Shown: positions 44,191-57,102, counted from the stretch's first letter. The stretch is 64,000 bases of DNA from an uncultured Chlamydiae bacterium (GCA_903824495.1 CAIJXB010000063.1:62001-126000), one strand, 5' to 3'. Notes: generated from the sequence alone by a model not told the origin. A program made the numbers and translations.

Positions 44191-45714
44191 ATGACTACTC
44201 AAAAAGACTCCCCCTTTGCTGCCATGCAATCTCTTGGCAAAACGATTTCTCTTTACACTTCCATTTTGCAAGTTCTTGAGTGGGACCAAGAAACCTATAT
44301 GCCATCGAAATCTATTGATGTGAGATCTGATCAAACGGAGCTACTTTCTGGCTTCATTCACAAACAAAAAACATCTGCTTCGTTTAAAAAGGCGCTTTCC
44401 AGGCTTTGCAATCTTGAAACAGGAGAAATCATTCAAAAAGACCTCTCCCTTGCTGAAAAATCCGCAGTTCGTCTCTGGCATAAACATTGGAAGGAAGATT
44501 CCAAAATCCCCGCCTCTTTTGTAAAATTGTGGGCAAAGACATCTTCTGCTTCTTTACATGCTTGGGACCAAGCAAAAAAGTCTGCAGACTTTAAGATTTT
44601 TGCTCCTCATTTACAAAAAATGGTCACACTCTGTCAAAAAAAAGCAAAACTCTTAGGCTACAAAGAGCATCCTTACGACGCCCTTTTAGATATGTATGAA
44701 CCTGGCATGACAGTTGCTAAGCTTACTCCCCTTTTTGCAGAGCTGAAAACTTCTTTAATGCACATTCTTCAAAATGTCCAAAAAGCACATAAGGCTCCTT
44801 TTGTTGACATAGCAAAATCCTTTGATCCTGAAGTGCAGATGCGTCTTGGAAAAGAGCTTTTGAATGCTCTTGGTTTTTCTGAAGAGATAAGCCGTCTTGA
44901 TCTTTCTTCTCATCCTTTTTGTATAGGGATCCATCCAACAGATACACGGATGACAACGAGGATCTTTAAAGACAATTTGGTGAGCCACATCTTCTCTGTC
45001 CTTCATGAATCAGGTCATGGCCTTTATAACACACAGCTTCCTATAGAATTTTATGGGACTCCTGTTTGTGAACCTCTTTCTTATGGAGTTGATGAAAGCC
45101 AGTCCCGCCTTTGGGAAACTTTGATTGGGAGAAACAAACCATTTTGGAAGTTTTTTTATCCAGTTCTTCAAAAGACTTTCCCAGGTGAGCTCGGATCTAT
45201 ACAGCTTCAGGATTTTTATAGATCAGTGAATAAAGTAGAACCTTCCTTCATCCGCGTAGAGGCGGATGAAGTGACCTACTGTCTTCACATCATCCTTCGT
45301 TTTGAAATCGAAAAGGGATTGATTGAAGGTTCTTTAAAAGTAAAAGATATCCCATCCGTCTGGAATCAGAAAATGAAAGAATCCTTTGGGATCACGCCAT
45401 CAAATGATAGTGAAGGATGCTTACAAGACATCCACTGGGCAATGGGAAGCCTTGGCTATTTCCCAACCTACGCCCTTGGCAATTTATTAGCGGCTCAGCT
45501 CTATGAGACAATGAAACAGGAAATGCCTGATTTGGAAAAACAAATAGAAGAGGGACGTTTTACAAACATCCGCGCTTGGCTTAAAGAAAACATCCATCAA
45601 AAAGGTAAAATCTATGAAACTGAAGAGCTCATTCTAGCTGTAACTAGAAGCCCTCTATCTTCAAAGCCGTACATCCGGTATCTACAAAATAAATACGGAG
45701 AGCTATACTCTTAG
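44191..45714 (+). CDS. M32 family metallocarboxypeptidase (Taq type)
   Basis: A zinc carboxypeptidase that trims C-terminal residues from peptides. The ATG at 44191 gives 507 residues, the usual family length and N-terminus; the frame is open back to a TTG at 44035. Family features are the early LEWDQETYMPS and the zinc site HESGHGLYNTQL, with later DESQSRLWET carrying the third ligand region. The stretch VEADEVTYCLHIILRFEIE near two thirds of the length is also standard. The start lacks a strong ribosome-binding site and sits by a hairpin. The end overlaps the convergent gene by four bases. Confidence 0.88.
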   Translation: MTTQKDSPFAAMQSLGKTISLYTSILQVLEWDQETYMPSKSIDVRSDQTELLSGFIHKQKTSASFKKALSRLCNLETGEIIQKDLSLAEKSAVRLWHKHWKEDSKIPASFVKLWAKTSSASLHAWDQAKKSADFKIFAPHLQKMVTLCQKKAKLLGYKEHPYDALLDMYEPGMTVAKLTPLFAELKTSLMHILQNVQKAHKAPFVDIAKSFDPEVQMRLGKELLNALGFSEEISRLDLSSHPFCIGIHPTDTRMTTRIFKDNLVSHIFSVLHESGHGLYNTQLPIEFYGTPVCEPLSYGVDESQSRLWETLIGRNKPFWKFFYPVLQKTFPGELGSIQLQDFYRSVNKVEPSFIRVEADEVTYCLHIILRFEIEKGLIEGSLKVKDIPSVWNQKMKESFGITPSNDSEGCLQDIHWAMGSLGYFPTYALGNLLAAQLYETMKQEMPDLEKQIEEGRFTNIRAWLKENIHQKGKIYETEELILAVTRSPLSSKPYIRYLQNKYGELYS

Positions 45715-46052
45715 TGATGACCACCGCCGCCATGTCCTCCATGGTAGCCTCCACCATGGTATCCACCGTCATGGCCGTGCTCATGATTCCACTCTTCATC
45801 ATGATGCTGCCAGTTGCCATCATGATCGTAATATCCGTGGCCATTATAATAACTGTAATAAGCCTCGGGATACCCAAACCAAATCCCATCATAAATACCG
45901 GGGCCCATCCAATAAGGGCCTCCACTATAAGGATCGTTGTCCTCTTCGATAATTACTGTAGGGCCGCTGCCTTGATTATTAGGATTGTTATCCGCGACAA
46001 GTCTACCGCCGATCAGACATAATGCTCCAATTCTTACCCACAACTTAGCCAC
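45711..46052 (-). CDS. small secreted His/Gly-rich protein
   Basis: I chose the GTG at 46052: a G-rich ribosome-binding site (GAGGGGGTGG) stands before it and it overlaps the stop of the upstream gene as GTGGCTAA. The product has 113 residues. The start (AKLWVRIGALCLIGGRL) could act as a signal peptide. The middle is rich in Gly, Tyr, Trp and Pro (PYWMGPGIYDGIWFGYPEAYY), and the last 40 residues are dominated by His, Gly and Asp. Such a tail could bind metal ions, which is inference. A start at 46154 is possible but would overlap the neighbour by 110 bases. It resembles the upstream protein in its aromatic middle. Confidence 0.6.
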   Translation of the reverse strand: MAKLWVRIGALCLIGGRLVADNNPNNQGSGPTVIIEEDNDPYSGGPYWMGPGIYDGIWFGYPEAYYSYYNGHGYYDHDGNWQHHDEEWNHEHGHDGGYHGGGYHGGHGGGGHH

Positions 46053-46410
46053 GTCTACCACCCCCTCTATTGTATCCAGCGTCCCCTGCTCTATCATATT
46101 CAGGAGCTCTTCGATACCTGGCGTTTCCGTCGTTATTATCATATCGATTGACATTTCGATTCACATTCACATCGTTGTTATACGTATCTTCATCATTATA
46201 CCAATGTCCATAATACCAGCCAGCCCCTGCCCAAACCATCGGAACAAAAGGATCTACCTCTGGAGGAAATCCAACATTTGATGAACCTGTATTGTTGATT
46301 TGATTCACGGCGCTTCTTGTTTTATCAAAGTGAGAGGCCGCAAAAAAAACCAAAAGTCCACCTGCTACAAAACAAAGAATAGAAACTGCCGTTCTATTTA
46401 ACTCTTTCAT
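46045..46410 (-). CDS. small membrane/secreted Asn/Tyr-rich protein
   Basis: GGGGAG precedes the ATG. The 121-residue protein has one N-terminal hydrophobic segment (TAVSILCFVAGGLLVFFAA, residues 7-25), acting as signal anchor or signal peptide. A region PEVDPFVPMVWAGAGWYYGHWY recalls the downstream protein. The low-complexity end is rich in Asn, Asp, Arg, Tyr and Gly. The two genes overlap by eight bases and probably form one transcript. No family is recognised. Confidence 0.65.
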   Translation of the reverse strand: MKELNRTAVSILCFVAGGLLVFFAASHFDKTRSAVNQINNTGSSNVGFPPEVDPFVPMVWAGAGWYYGHWYNDEDTYNNDVNVNRNVNRYDNNDGNARYRRAPEYDRAGDAGYNRGGGRRG

Positions 46411-46591
46411 ATTTGATCTCCCCTAATGGACAGGCATTTGACATTTACCCATTTTTTATCATCATATGATTTGACATGTATTTGTAAATGATTAATTTGC
46501 AAAATCAAAAACAAAACACTAATAAAAATTGACCAAAAACAATAATAGGCAATATAATCTAACGCCTTTTCAATCCTTAAAAAGGAAATTA

Positions 46592-48400
46592 ATGAACCCG
46601 ATCGACTCACAAAGGTCAGAGGTCCCAACAGTCCTCTTAGGCTCACAATCAAGCCTGTTAGATAAAGACTCTCAAATCACAGAGGCAGCTCTAACCGCTT
46701 TAGAAGGCCAGGCTTCTCTGAAGCGCTCTCTAAGCTCTACTTCAGAGCTCTCCTCTAATTCCCTTTCCTCTAAACGTGTAAGGATAATGCCTAGCAGAGA
46801 AGACTCCGATGAAGAGATCATTGCTTATTTAAAATTGGATACTTGGCGATGTGAAAAAAATAGAGAACAAATAATCGCTGCTCTGATCAGCTGCTTTAAA
46901 GAGCAGAAAGTCCATCTAACATTTCCTGATTTAGGAACCTCCCACCTTCCAAACTGTCTTGAAAAGATGACATGGGTCAGGTTTCTTGAAGTCCAAAGCT
47001 CAAAACATCTCGACAATTTTTCTGTCCTTGCAAAGCTTTCTAATTTAACAAGCCTACGTTTAGTGGGAGAAACCAAGGACCCCTCCCTTCTGAGGAATAT
47101 GCCTTTTTTAAAAGAGCTTTCCATTTCTTGTAATCCAGCGCTCAAGAACCTATCCTTCCTTAAAAACTATAAGAACCTAATTGCGCTAAATCTCCATTAT
47201 AATCCAAGACTCAAAGACCTCTCAGGAATCAAATCTCCAAGCTTAAAAATCCTCTCTTTGTCTGGTAAATGCAGGGATCTGTCTTTTTTAGAGGCGCTAC
47301 CCTTATTAGAAAGCCTCTCCCTTTCTTCTAATCCTGCACTTAAAAACCTGGCAAGTCTCAAATATGTCCCCGCTTTAATGGAGCTATCTTTGAAAAACAA
47401 CAAAAACCTTGTCACACTCTCCGGAATCGAACCTCTCATTCGACTTATAAAAATAGATTTAAGTTATACCCCGATTAGAAACCGCTCATTACTTAACGAC
47501 CTCCCAAAATTAAAGTATCACATTTCTGATACTCACCCTCTTGGGATGCTCATTGAAAAATCAACGCTTGGCTTGCTAAGAATGAATACAGAAGATGAAT
47601 CTCTTCAAAGGGTCAACCTTCGCCCCTTTATAGACTCTCATAGGAACATTGCAAGCTGGCTCAAAAGACTGACAAACGGGGATCTTTATGTACCTATGCC
47701 AGCATGGTGCCTTCTCGAAACCCGCACAGCTTTAAGCAGGCATGTACTCGAAATTTTAACATTCGCCCAGCAAGACCCTGTATTTACAAAAGATATCTTA
47801 CTTCCTTTAGTCAACGATTCTATGACCTCTTGTATTGACAGAACCATCTACTATCTCAATGAGATCATAAGACAGTTGGAGCTTTATAGAACAAAAGATC
47901 TTCCGGTAGAACAAGCTCTTCTTGCATTTGAAAAATACTACAGATTAGCTCTTGTTAAAGAGCTTGCAAGAGAATCTGCTGAAAGAAGAAATATTTTACA
48001 TGAAGAAATTGAAGTACAGCTAGATTTTTTTCAAAGGCTCGACGTTAAGCTCCCCTTTTTAGATACCACATACACAAATCTGCCCTGGATCAAAGCCCCG
48101 GATCAGGAAATTGAGGATGCAGAAACCGAGCTTTCTCAAAAGCTAGAAGACCCGCTAGAGTGGATTCGATCTCTCTGTTTGGATCCCTTTTGGCAACAAA
48201 GACTCTTTATAGCAAACCCTGCCCTAAAAGTGGAATTTGATAGAATCGAAGAGAGCAAATATGAAGAGTTAGAAGCAATTCTGGCAAACACCCCAAATCA
48301 CCCCGCTCCCCTTAGAGAGCTCGAAGTAAGGCATAAGCAAAAAATAGTAGAGACTTTAGGTAGAAAAGGTCTAAGAATTCTTGAAAACAGGACTTTTTAA
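46592..48400 (+). CDS. leucine-rich-repeat protein
   Basis: AAGGAAAT precedes the ATG at 46592; the frame is open 21 codons upstream to a TTG without such a site. The product has 602 residues. A polar Ser-rich N-terminus of about 80 residues is followed by leucine-rich repeats at about 125-310, with units such as LKELSISCNPALKNLSFL and LESLSLSSNPALKNLASL. The C-terminal 270 residues are helical and unrecognised. There is no signal peptide, and the SxL-rich N-terminus would suit type III secretion. LRR proteins of intracellular bacteria often bind host proteins; here that is inference. A bidirectional terminator follows. Confidence 0.75.
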   Translation: MNPIDSQRSEVPTVLLGSQSSLLDKDSQITEAALTALEGQASLKRSLSSTSELSSNSLSSKRVRIMPSREDSDEEIIAYLKLDTWRCEKNREQIIAALISCFKEQKVHLTFPDLGTSHLPNCLEKMTWVRFLEVQSSKHLDNFSVLAKLSNLTSLRLVGETKDPSLLRNMPFLKELSISCNPALKNLSFLKNYKNLIALNLHYNPRLKDLSGIKSPSLKILSLSGKCRDLSFLEALPLLESLSLSSNPALKNLASLKYVPALMELSLKNNKNLVTLSGIEPLIRLIKIDLSYTPIRNRSLLNDLPKLKYHISDTHPLGMLIEKSTLGLLRMNTEDESLQRVNLRPFIDSHRNIASWLKRLTNGDLYVPMPAWCLLETRTALSRHVLEILTFAQQDPVFTKDILLPLVNDSMTSCIDRTIYYLNEIIRQLELYRTKDLPVEQALLAFEKYYRLALVKELARESAERRNILHEEIEVQLDFFQRLDVKLPFLDTTYTNLPWIKAPDQEIEDAETELSQKLEDPLEWIRSLCLDPFWQQRLFIANPALKVEFDRIEESKYEELEAILANTPNHPAPLRELEVRHKQKIVETLGRKGLRILENRTF

Positions 48401-48410
48401 AAAGAAAAAA

Positions 48411-48438
48411 GCCACAGGAGAAACCCTGTGGCTTTTTT
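48411..48438. terminator. bidirectional terminator
   Basis: GCCACAGG (48411-48418) pairs with CCTGTGGC (48425-48432). T-runs stand after it on both strands (48433-48438 on plus; complement of the A-run at 48399-48410 on minus). It lies between the convergent LRR gene and rpsI. Confidence 0.9.
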
Positions 48439-48463
48439 CATAGATTCTTCTAAAGGGGTAAGA

Positions 48464-48856
48464 TTAACGTTTAGAGAATTGGAATCTCTTACGAGCTCCC
48501 GCTCTTCCGTATTTCTTTCTCTCTCTTTTTCTTGAATCACGAGTGAGGTATCCGACTTCTTTGAGGTCAGGCTTACGAGTCTCGTCTTCGCCTACAAGCG
48601 CTCTGGAAATTCCAAGTCTTGTCGCGATTGTTTGACCTTCAAGTCCTCCACCTTTTACCTTTACAAGCATATCATACTTGCCAGCTGGTAAGCCGCAGGT
48701 TTTAAGAGGAGAAAGGATAGTATTTCTTTGAAGTTCTGTAGGAAAATACTCTTCAAACTTTCTGCCATTAACTGTGATGATCCCTGTCCCCGGTCTCAAA
48801 CGGACAGCGGCCCCTGCAGTCTTTCTTCTTCCAATGCCAATTTTTTCTTGTAGCAT
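48464..48856 (-). CDS. rpsI: 30S ribosomal protein S9
   Basis: The 130-residue protein has the family start GIGRRKTAGAAVRLRPGTG, the central GGGLEGQTIATRLGISRALV, and the basic tail GRAGARKRFQFSKR whose last residues reach the ribosomal P site (E. coli ends in QFSKR). It follows rplM by 30 bases in the conserved rplM-rpsI operon. Confidence 0.97.
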   Translation of the reverse strand: MLQEKIGIGRRKTAGAAVRLRPGTGIITVNGRKFEEYFPTELQRNTILSPLKTCGLPAGKYDMLVKVKGGGLEGQTIATRLGISRALVGEDETRKPDLKEVGYLTRDSRKRERKKYGRAGARKRFQFSKR

Positions 48857-48886
48857 AACTAAATTCTTTCCGTTGATAAAGGGTTA

Positions 48887-49342
48887 TTATAATTGTACTG
48901 ATACAGGTTGCTGAGCATGCATGTCATGCTGGTCATCACCGAATATGCGCAATTTTTTCATCTGAGCTTCAGAAAGACGTGTCTTAGGCATCATACCCTT
49001 GACTGCGCGTCTAATGATGTAATCAGGCTTTCTTGCTTGCATAATACGGTAAGGAATCTCGCGCATACCACCCATAGATCCAGTGTAGTAACGGTAGAGC
49101 TTTTGAGCTTCTTTAGCCCCTGTAACTTTAATCTTAGAAGCATTGATAATCACCACTCCATCACCTGTATCTACGTGAGGTGTGAAATGAGCTTTATGTT
49201 TACCTCTGAGGATCTTCGCTACTTCAGAAGAAAAACGACCAAGTGTTTTTCCGGTAGCATCTAATAAATACCATTTCCTTGCAGCCAAAGCTGCTTCTTT
49301 TGTGAGGAGAACGGTTACATTTTTCTTTGCTTGATTCGTCAT
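48887..49342 (-). CDS. rplM: 50S ribosomal protein L13
   Basis: The 151-residue protein carries family motifs KWYLLDATGKTLGRFSSEVA, LRGKHKAHFTPHVDTGDGVV and VKGMMPKTRLSEAQMKKLRI. Length is usual. It leads the rplM-rpsI operon; the promoter must lie in the 196-base gap shared with the divergent miaB. That gap shows only AT-rich DNA and an imperfect GCCAAC/GTTTGGC repeat. Confidence 0.97.
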   Translation of the reverse strand: MTNQAKKNVTVLLTKEAALAARKWYLLDATGKTLGRFSSEVAKILRGKHKAHFTPHVDTGDGVVIINASKIKVTGAKEAQKLYRYYTGSMGGMREIPYRIMQARKPDYIIRRAVKGMMPKTRLSEAQMKKLRIFGDDQHDMHAQQPVSVQL

Positions 49343-49538
49343 GAATTCGCCTTATAAAATTTCTATGTTAAGACAACATTTTTCAATGTAAAGAAGCTAG
49401 GATACTTTTTTTCGCCTTTTTTGCCAACTCTTTCTCGAGGTTTGGCGATAAAAAAAGTTTTTTCATCTCAAGCCACTTGCTAATCTTAAGGCTATTTTAT
49501 ATACTCTTTCTCAAAATTTTTCAAAAACAAACGATTCT

Positions 49539-50915
49539 ATGCGCAATTTAAATACATTTTTCATAAGAACTTACGGCTGCCAAATGAACGAGCTCGACAC
49601 CGAAATCATGGTCGGGCAACTGGAAAAGCGGGGTCTAACCCGTATAGAGGACGAGCAAAAGGCTGATCTTCTCATCTTTAATACCTGCTCTATTAGAGAT
49701 TTGGCAGAGAGAAAGGTCATGGGGAAACTAGGTCAGCTCGGCAGGTCTAAGACCAAAAGGGCTATTATTGGGGTCACAGGCTGCATGGCCATGGCTAAAA
49801 AAGAATCTTTATTCCGCAAACTCCCCCATATAGACTTCATACTAGGTACAAATAATTTGACAGACCTAAACCAAGTCCTCGACGAGGTTTTGGAAACAGG
49901 CAAACAAACTCTTCGTACTGATGACCAGTTTGAAGAAAATCTTGATTATCTCGTAGCCAAAAGGGACGATCCGGTCAAAGCCTACGTCTCCATCATCCGC
50001 GGCTGTGATAAATACTGCACCTACTGTGTTGTCCCTTATACAAGAGGCCAGGAAGTGTCTAGATCCCCTGAAAGTATCGAAGAAGAGTGCCGCCTCCTCG
50101 TTGGAAAGGGTTATAAAGAGATCACCCTTCTTGGACAAAACGTCAATAGCTACGGAAAAGACCGCCCTGAATGGAACTGTCTCTTCCATGACCTTCTCTA
50201 CAGACTGGATAAAATCCCAGGTCTTGAAAGGGTCAGGTTCATGACAAGCCATCCTACAGACATTACGTTAAGCCTCATGCAAGCGGTCAGAGACCTCCCC
50301 TCTCTTTGTGAATTTGTCCACTTCCCGATCCAAGCAGGTTCGGACCGCATCTTGAAAAAGATGCACCGGATCTATACAAAAGAGCAGTATTTGGAAAAAG
50401 TGGCTCTTTTAAGGGAAACAGTTCCAAACGTCTGTCTTGGGACTGATATCATTGTAGGATTCCCCACAGAAACAGAAGAAGAGTTCCAAGAAACCTACGA
50501 TGTCCTTAAACAAGTACGCTATTCTGTAGCCTTTTTGTTTACTTACAGCCCAAGAAAAGGAACTCCCGCCTTCCGCTTTAAAGATGACGTTCCAGAAGCC
50601 ATCAAAGAAGAAAGACTCCAACGTCTTTTAGCTCTACATGCTGAAATCTGCGCAGAAGAAAGGCAAGCGATGCTTGGAAAAGAGATTGAAGTTTTGATTG
50701 AAGCGCAAAATAAAGAAGAGACTCAGCTCAAAGCAAGAACACGCTGCTGGAAAAACGTCATTCTTAAAGGTGACAAAGAGCTCATTGGAACGCTTCAAAC
50801 AGTCAAGCTTCACAGCTACAGCAATCAGACGCTCATTGGAGAGCTTGTTTCTCACGAAAAGCCTCTTGTTCCAAAGTCTCAACTTATTTTAACACCTGCT
50901 GGATGCTGCAGCTAG
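49539..50915 (+). CDS. miaB: tRNA-2-methylthio-N6-dimethylallyladenosine synthase
   Basis: MiaB adds a methylthio group to i6A37 of tRNAs. The 458 residues show the UPF0004 domain start RTYGCQMNELDTE with its cluster cysteines (also NTCSIRD and GCMAM). The radical-SAM motif is RGCDKYCTYCVVPYTRG at about 150-166, and a C-terminal TRAM domain is present (around LKARTRCWKNVILKGDKELIG). Cys counts for both iron-sulfur clusters are complete. The second methylthiotransferase, MtaB, is at 59327. Confidence 0.95.
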   Translation: MRNLNTFFIRTYGCQMNELDTEIMVGQLEKRGLTRIEDEQKADLLIFNTCSIRDLAERKVMGKLGQLGRSKTKRAIIGVTGCMAMAKKESLFRKLPHIDFILGTNNLTDLNQVLDEVLETGKQTLRTDDQFEENLDYLVAKRDDPVKAYVSIIRGCDKYCTYCVVPYTRGQEVSRSPESIEEECRLLVGKGYKEITLLGQNVNSYGKDRPEWNCLFHDLLYRLDKIPGLERVRFMTSHPTDITLSLMQAVRDLPSLCEFVHFPIQAGSDRILKKMHRIYTKEQYLEKVALLRETVPNVCLGTDIIVGFPTETEEEFQETYDVLKQVRYSVAFLFTYSPRKGTPAFRFKDDVPEAIKEERLQRLLALHAEICAEERQAMLGKEIEVLIEAQNKEETQLKARTRCWKNVILKGDKELIGTLQTVKLHSYSNQTLIGELVSHEKPLVPKSQLILTPAGCCS

Positions 50916-50935
50916 AAAAACCTACGACACCTAGA

Positions 50936-50988
50936 CCCACATACAACAAAAAAAACTTTGCAACTTTGATTTTTTTGTTATATGTGGG
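50936..50988. terminator. 19-bp inverted repeat between miaB and the ankyrin gene
   Basis: Arms 50936-50954 and 50970-50988 pair over 19 positions with one mismatch, around a 15-base loop. The A-run and T-run are inside the arms, so the hairpin may work as a terminator of miaB in either direction. Confidence 0.6.
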
Positions 50989-51022
50989 ATTGTCATTAGT
51001 ACCCCTTTGAGCTGGAGTCTGT

Positions 51023-51832
51023 ATGTTCAAGATAGGTGAGTTTATCTGTAACCATGTACTTACCGGTTATGGACATGCAAAGGATCACTTAGAAAAAAGT
51101 CATACTGCAGAAAGTAGGGCTCAAAGGATCTTTCACTCTATCATTGGAAATATAGAAAGAGTTCCTCTTATCGGTTCCGTCTTTGGTTTGATTGAAGGAA
51201 TCTATCATCGAGTTCGAAGCTTATCAGGACGTGCAAGTGCTTCGTTCCCTCAAGAGCCCGTTGATCGCATTAACGAAATGGTTCCGCTGATGCTTTCAAC
51301 TTCTCTAGCATTAGCCGTTGAAAGAGGAGATCTCAATAGAGTCCGTGATTTAATTGACTCTTGTGCAGATCCAAACTCTATTGAGTTCTCTAGACTTTTT
51401 GATCAAGCGCAAGAGTCAGGTCAGCTAGAAATTGCTAAACTGCTTTTAGAGAAACAAGACCCAGGAGAATGGATCTCCCCTTTAAATTCTGCTATTATGC
51501 ACGGATATGATGAAGTAACGCTAGCTTTCATAAGAGAAGGTGCAGACCTCAATCAACGAAGCGAAGGAGAAGGAAATACTCCTGCGCATTTGACTGCTTT
51601 AAGAGGAAATTTTGCCTTACTAGAGGCCTTAATCACTGCCGGAGCTGATCTTACCCTACGAAATAATGATGACGATACCCCCCTTGAATCCTTAATCAGG
51701 TTAGGGAAAGAAGACACTGTAGCGTTTCTTTTAACACATAAAGATCGATTAGGAAACTACAAAGAACCTGCTATAAAAAAGGCAATTCAACATAAGCAGT
51801 TTTCTATTGCAAGCCTCATAATACAATCTTAA
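51023..51832 (+). CDS. ankyrin-repeat protein, short relative of the 20441 protein
   Basis: GGAG precedes the ATG. The 269-residue protein opens with a 75-residue module shared with the protein at 20441: EFICNHVLTGYGHAKDHLEK, then IIGNIERVPLIGSVFGLIEG and RSLSGRA. It lacks the linker and the cysteine-protease-like part and passes directly into about four to five ankyrin repeats (residues 90-265). Examples are GNTPAHLTALRGNFALLEAL and DDTPLESLIRLGKEDTVAFL. No signal peptide is seen. It probably acts on host proteins after secretion, by analogy with other intracellular bacteria. Its end is one base from the convergent ligA. Confidence 0.82.
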   Translation: MFKIGEFICNHVLTGYGHAKDHLEKSHTAESRAQRIFHSIIGNIERVPLIGSVFGLIEGIYHRVRSLSGRASASFPQEPVDRINEMVPLMLSTSLALAVERGDLNRVRDLIDSCADPNSIEFSRLFDQAQESGQLEIAKLLLEKQDPGEWISPLNSAIMHGYDEVTLAFIREGADLNQRSEGEGNTPAHLTALRGNFALLEALITAGADLTLRNNDDDTPLESLIRLGKEDTVAFLLTHKDRLGNYKEPAIKKAIQHKQFSIASLIIQS

Positions 51833-51833
51833 G

Positions 51834-55932
<4,099 letters not shown>

Positions 55933-56099
55933 CTGCAGGACCTACAGCTTGTAAAAAAACCTACAATAGCTAAAAGCAACTTCCTACGAAACGAAAATTT
56001 GTACCAGATGTGCTTCTTAGACAAGAAAAAATTAGCAAAAAACTTCATCAGGGGTTTAAAATCTTTTTTTCTATTCATCAATCAATCGGAGTTTTTCCT

Positions 56100-56378
56100 A
56101 TGTGCTCAAAAAAAAATCCCATGACTCCCCAATCTACTTTGTCCTTTGAGTCCTTTAAACTGCACAATGAGCATGGTGTTGAGTATTGGAGCGCCAGAGA
56201 TCTTCAGTCTTGTTTAGGCTACTCCCAATGGAGGAGCTTTGAAAATGCGATCCAAAAAACTATCGAGTCCTGTAAGCAATCAGGGAATAATCCGGAGCAT
56301 CACTTTGCGGGCGCCCGCAAACCGTTCCTTAGAAAGAGGTGTATTAAAGATCCGGTACTTCTAAAATATCAGCAATAG
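56100..56378 (+). pseudogene. truncated DinD-like gene fragment
   Basis: From the ATG at 56100 the 92-codon frame contains FKLHNEHGVEYWSARDLQSC, then LGYSQWRSFENAIQKTIESC and NNPEHHF. These match the start of DinD-type damage-inducible proteins (BRO-N/antirepressor-like). After HHFAGARK the family sequence is lost and the frame stops, while full members continue for about 170 more residues. It is probably a remnant of a transferred gene. Confidence 0.6.
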
Positions 56379-56395
56379 ATAGAGATGCCATCATG

Positions 56396-57055
56396 CTATT
56401 CCTTACTCGCTTGTTTTAATTTAGTCACAATCAAATCAACAGCCACGGGATTGTGCGTTTCTCCAAGAATAACGATGTCTGCATATCGTTTGCTTGGCTC
56501 TACAAAAATGGTGTGCATCGGCTTGACTGTCTTTTCATATTGCTCTTTGACACCTTGAACGTCTCTAGAGCGCTCTTTGATGTCTCTTTCCAGACGGCGT
56601 AAAATGCGAATATCATCTTGTGTATCGACATAGATCTTAAGATCGAAAAGATCTCTGACTTCAGGTGATGCGAGTAGTAAAATCCCTTCTACAATAACAA
56701 TGTTTGAAGGCTCTATCCATCTTGATCCTTCCACTCGAGAGTGCGTATGAAAGCTGTAGAGAGGCTCTTCGATCGCTACGCCATTTTTGAGATCGATCAA
56801 TTGATCTCTAAGAAGAGCAAAGTCTAAAGAGTCGGGATGATCAAAATTGGCTTTTTCACGCTCATGCATCGGTAGATGAGCAAGGTCTTTGTAGTATGAG
56901 TCTTGGCTAATAAGAACAGACTCTGGAAAGGCTGCATGAATTTTTTCCGCAAGAGTTGTTTTTCCAGATCCAGTCCCTCCTGCAATTCCAATAAAAACAG
57001 GCTTTGCAAATACAGTAGTCGATAAACAGCACAAAAGTAGAATCGTTCGAATCAT
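56396..57055 (-). CDS. udk: uridine kinase with signal-peptide-like N-terminus
   Basis: Udk phosphorylates uridine and cytidine. The 219-residue protein shows Walker A GIAGGTGSGKTT (about residues 23-34), SQDSYYKD, and NFDHPDSLDFALLRDQL. The lid region RILRRLERDIKERSRD follows. Normally this enzyme starts a few polar residues before the P-loop. Here AGGA precedes an ATG that opens MIRTILLLCCLSTTVFAKP, a sequence shaped like a cleavable signal peptide; no later ATG exists before the P-loop. Either the kinase is exported or the leader is a membrane anchor. Confidence 0.85.
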   Translation of the reverse strand: MIRTILLLCCLSTTVFAKPVFIGIAGGTGSGKTTLAEKIHAAFPESVLISQDSYYKDLAHLPMHEREKANFDHPDSLDFALLRDQLIDLKNGVAIEEPLYSFHTHSRVEGSRWIEPSNIVIVEGILLLASPEVRDLFDLKIYVDTQDDIRILRRLERDIKERSRDVQGVKEQYEKTVKPMHTIFVEPSKRYADIVILGETHNPVAVDLIVTKLKQASKE

Positions 57056-57102
57056 TAGGTCCTGCTAAAAAAAGAAAAGACAGTATTTCAAAAAGGCGTT
57101 AG

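Noticed and set aside
45720..45790. Short tandem repeat or CRISPR-like pattern
   Set aside because: The periodicity comes from Gly and His codons of the protein tail; there are no spacers.
45714..46281. Plus-strand frames rich in Met, Ile and Thr at 45714-46022 and 45985-46281
   Set aside because: They are opposite the two low-complexity secreted genes; their composition is the mirror of the His/Gly and Asn/Tyr codons, and no ribosome-binding site is present.
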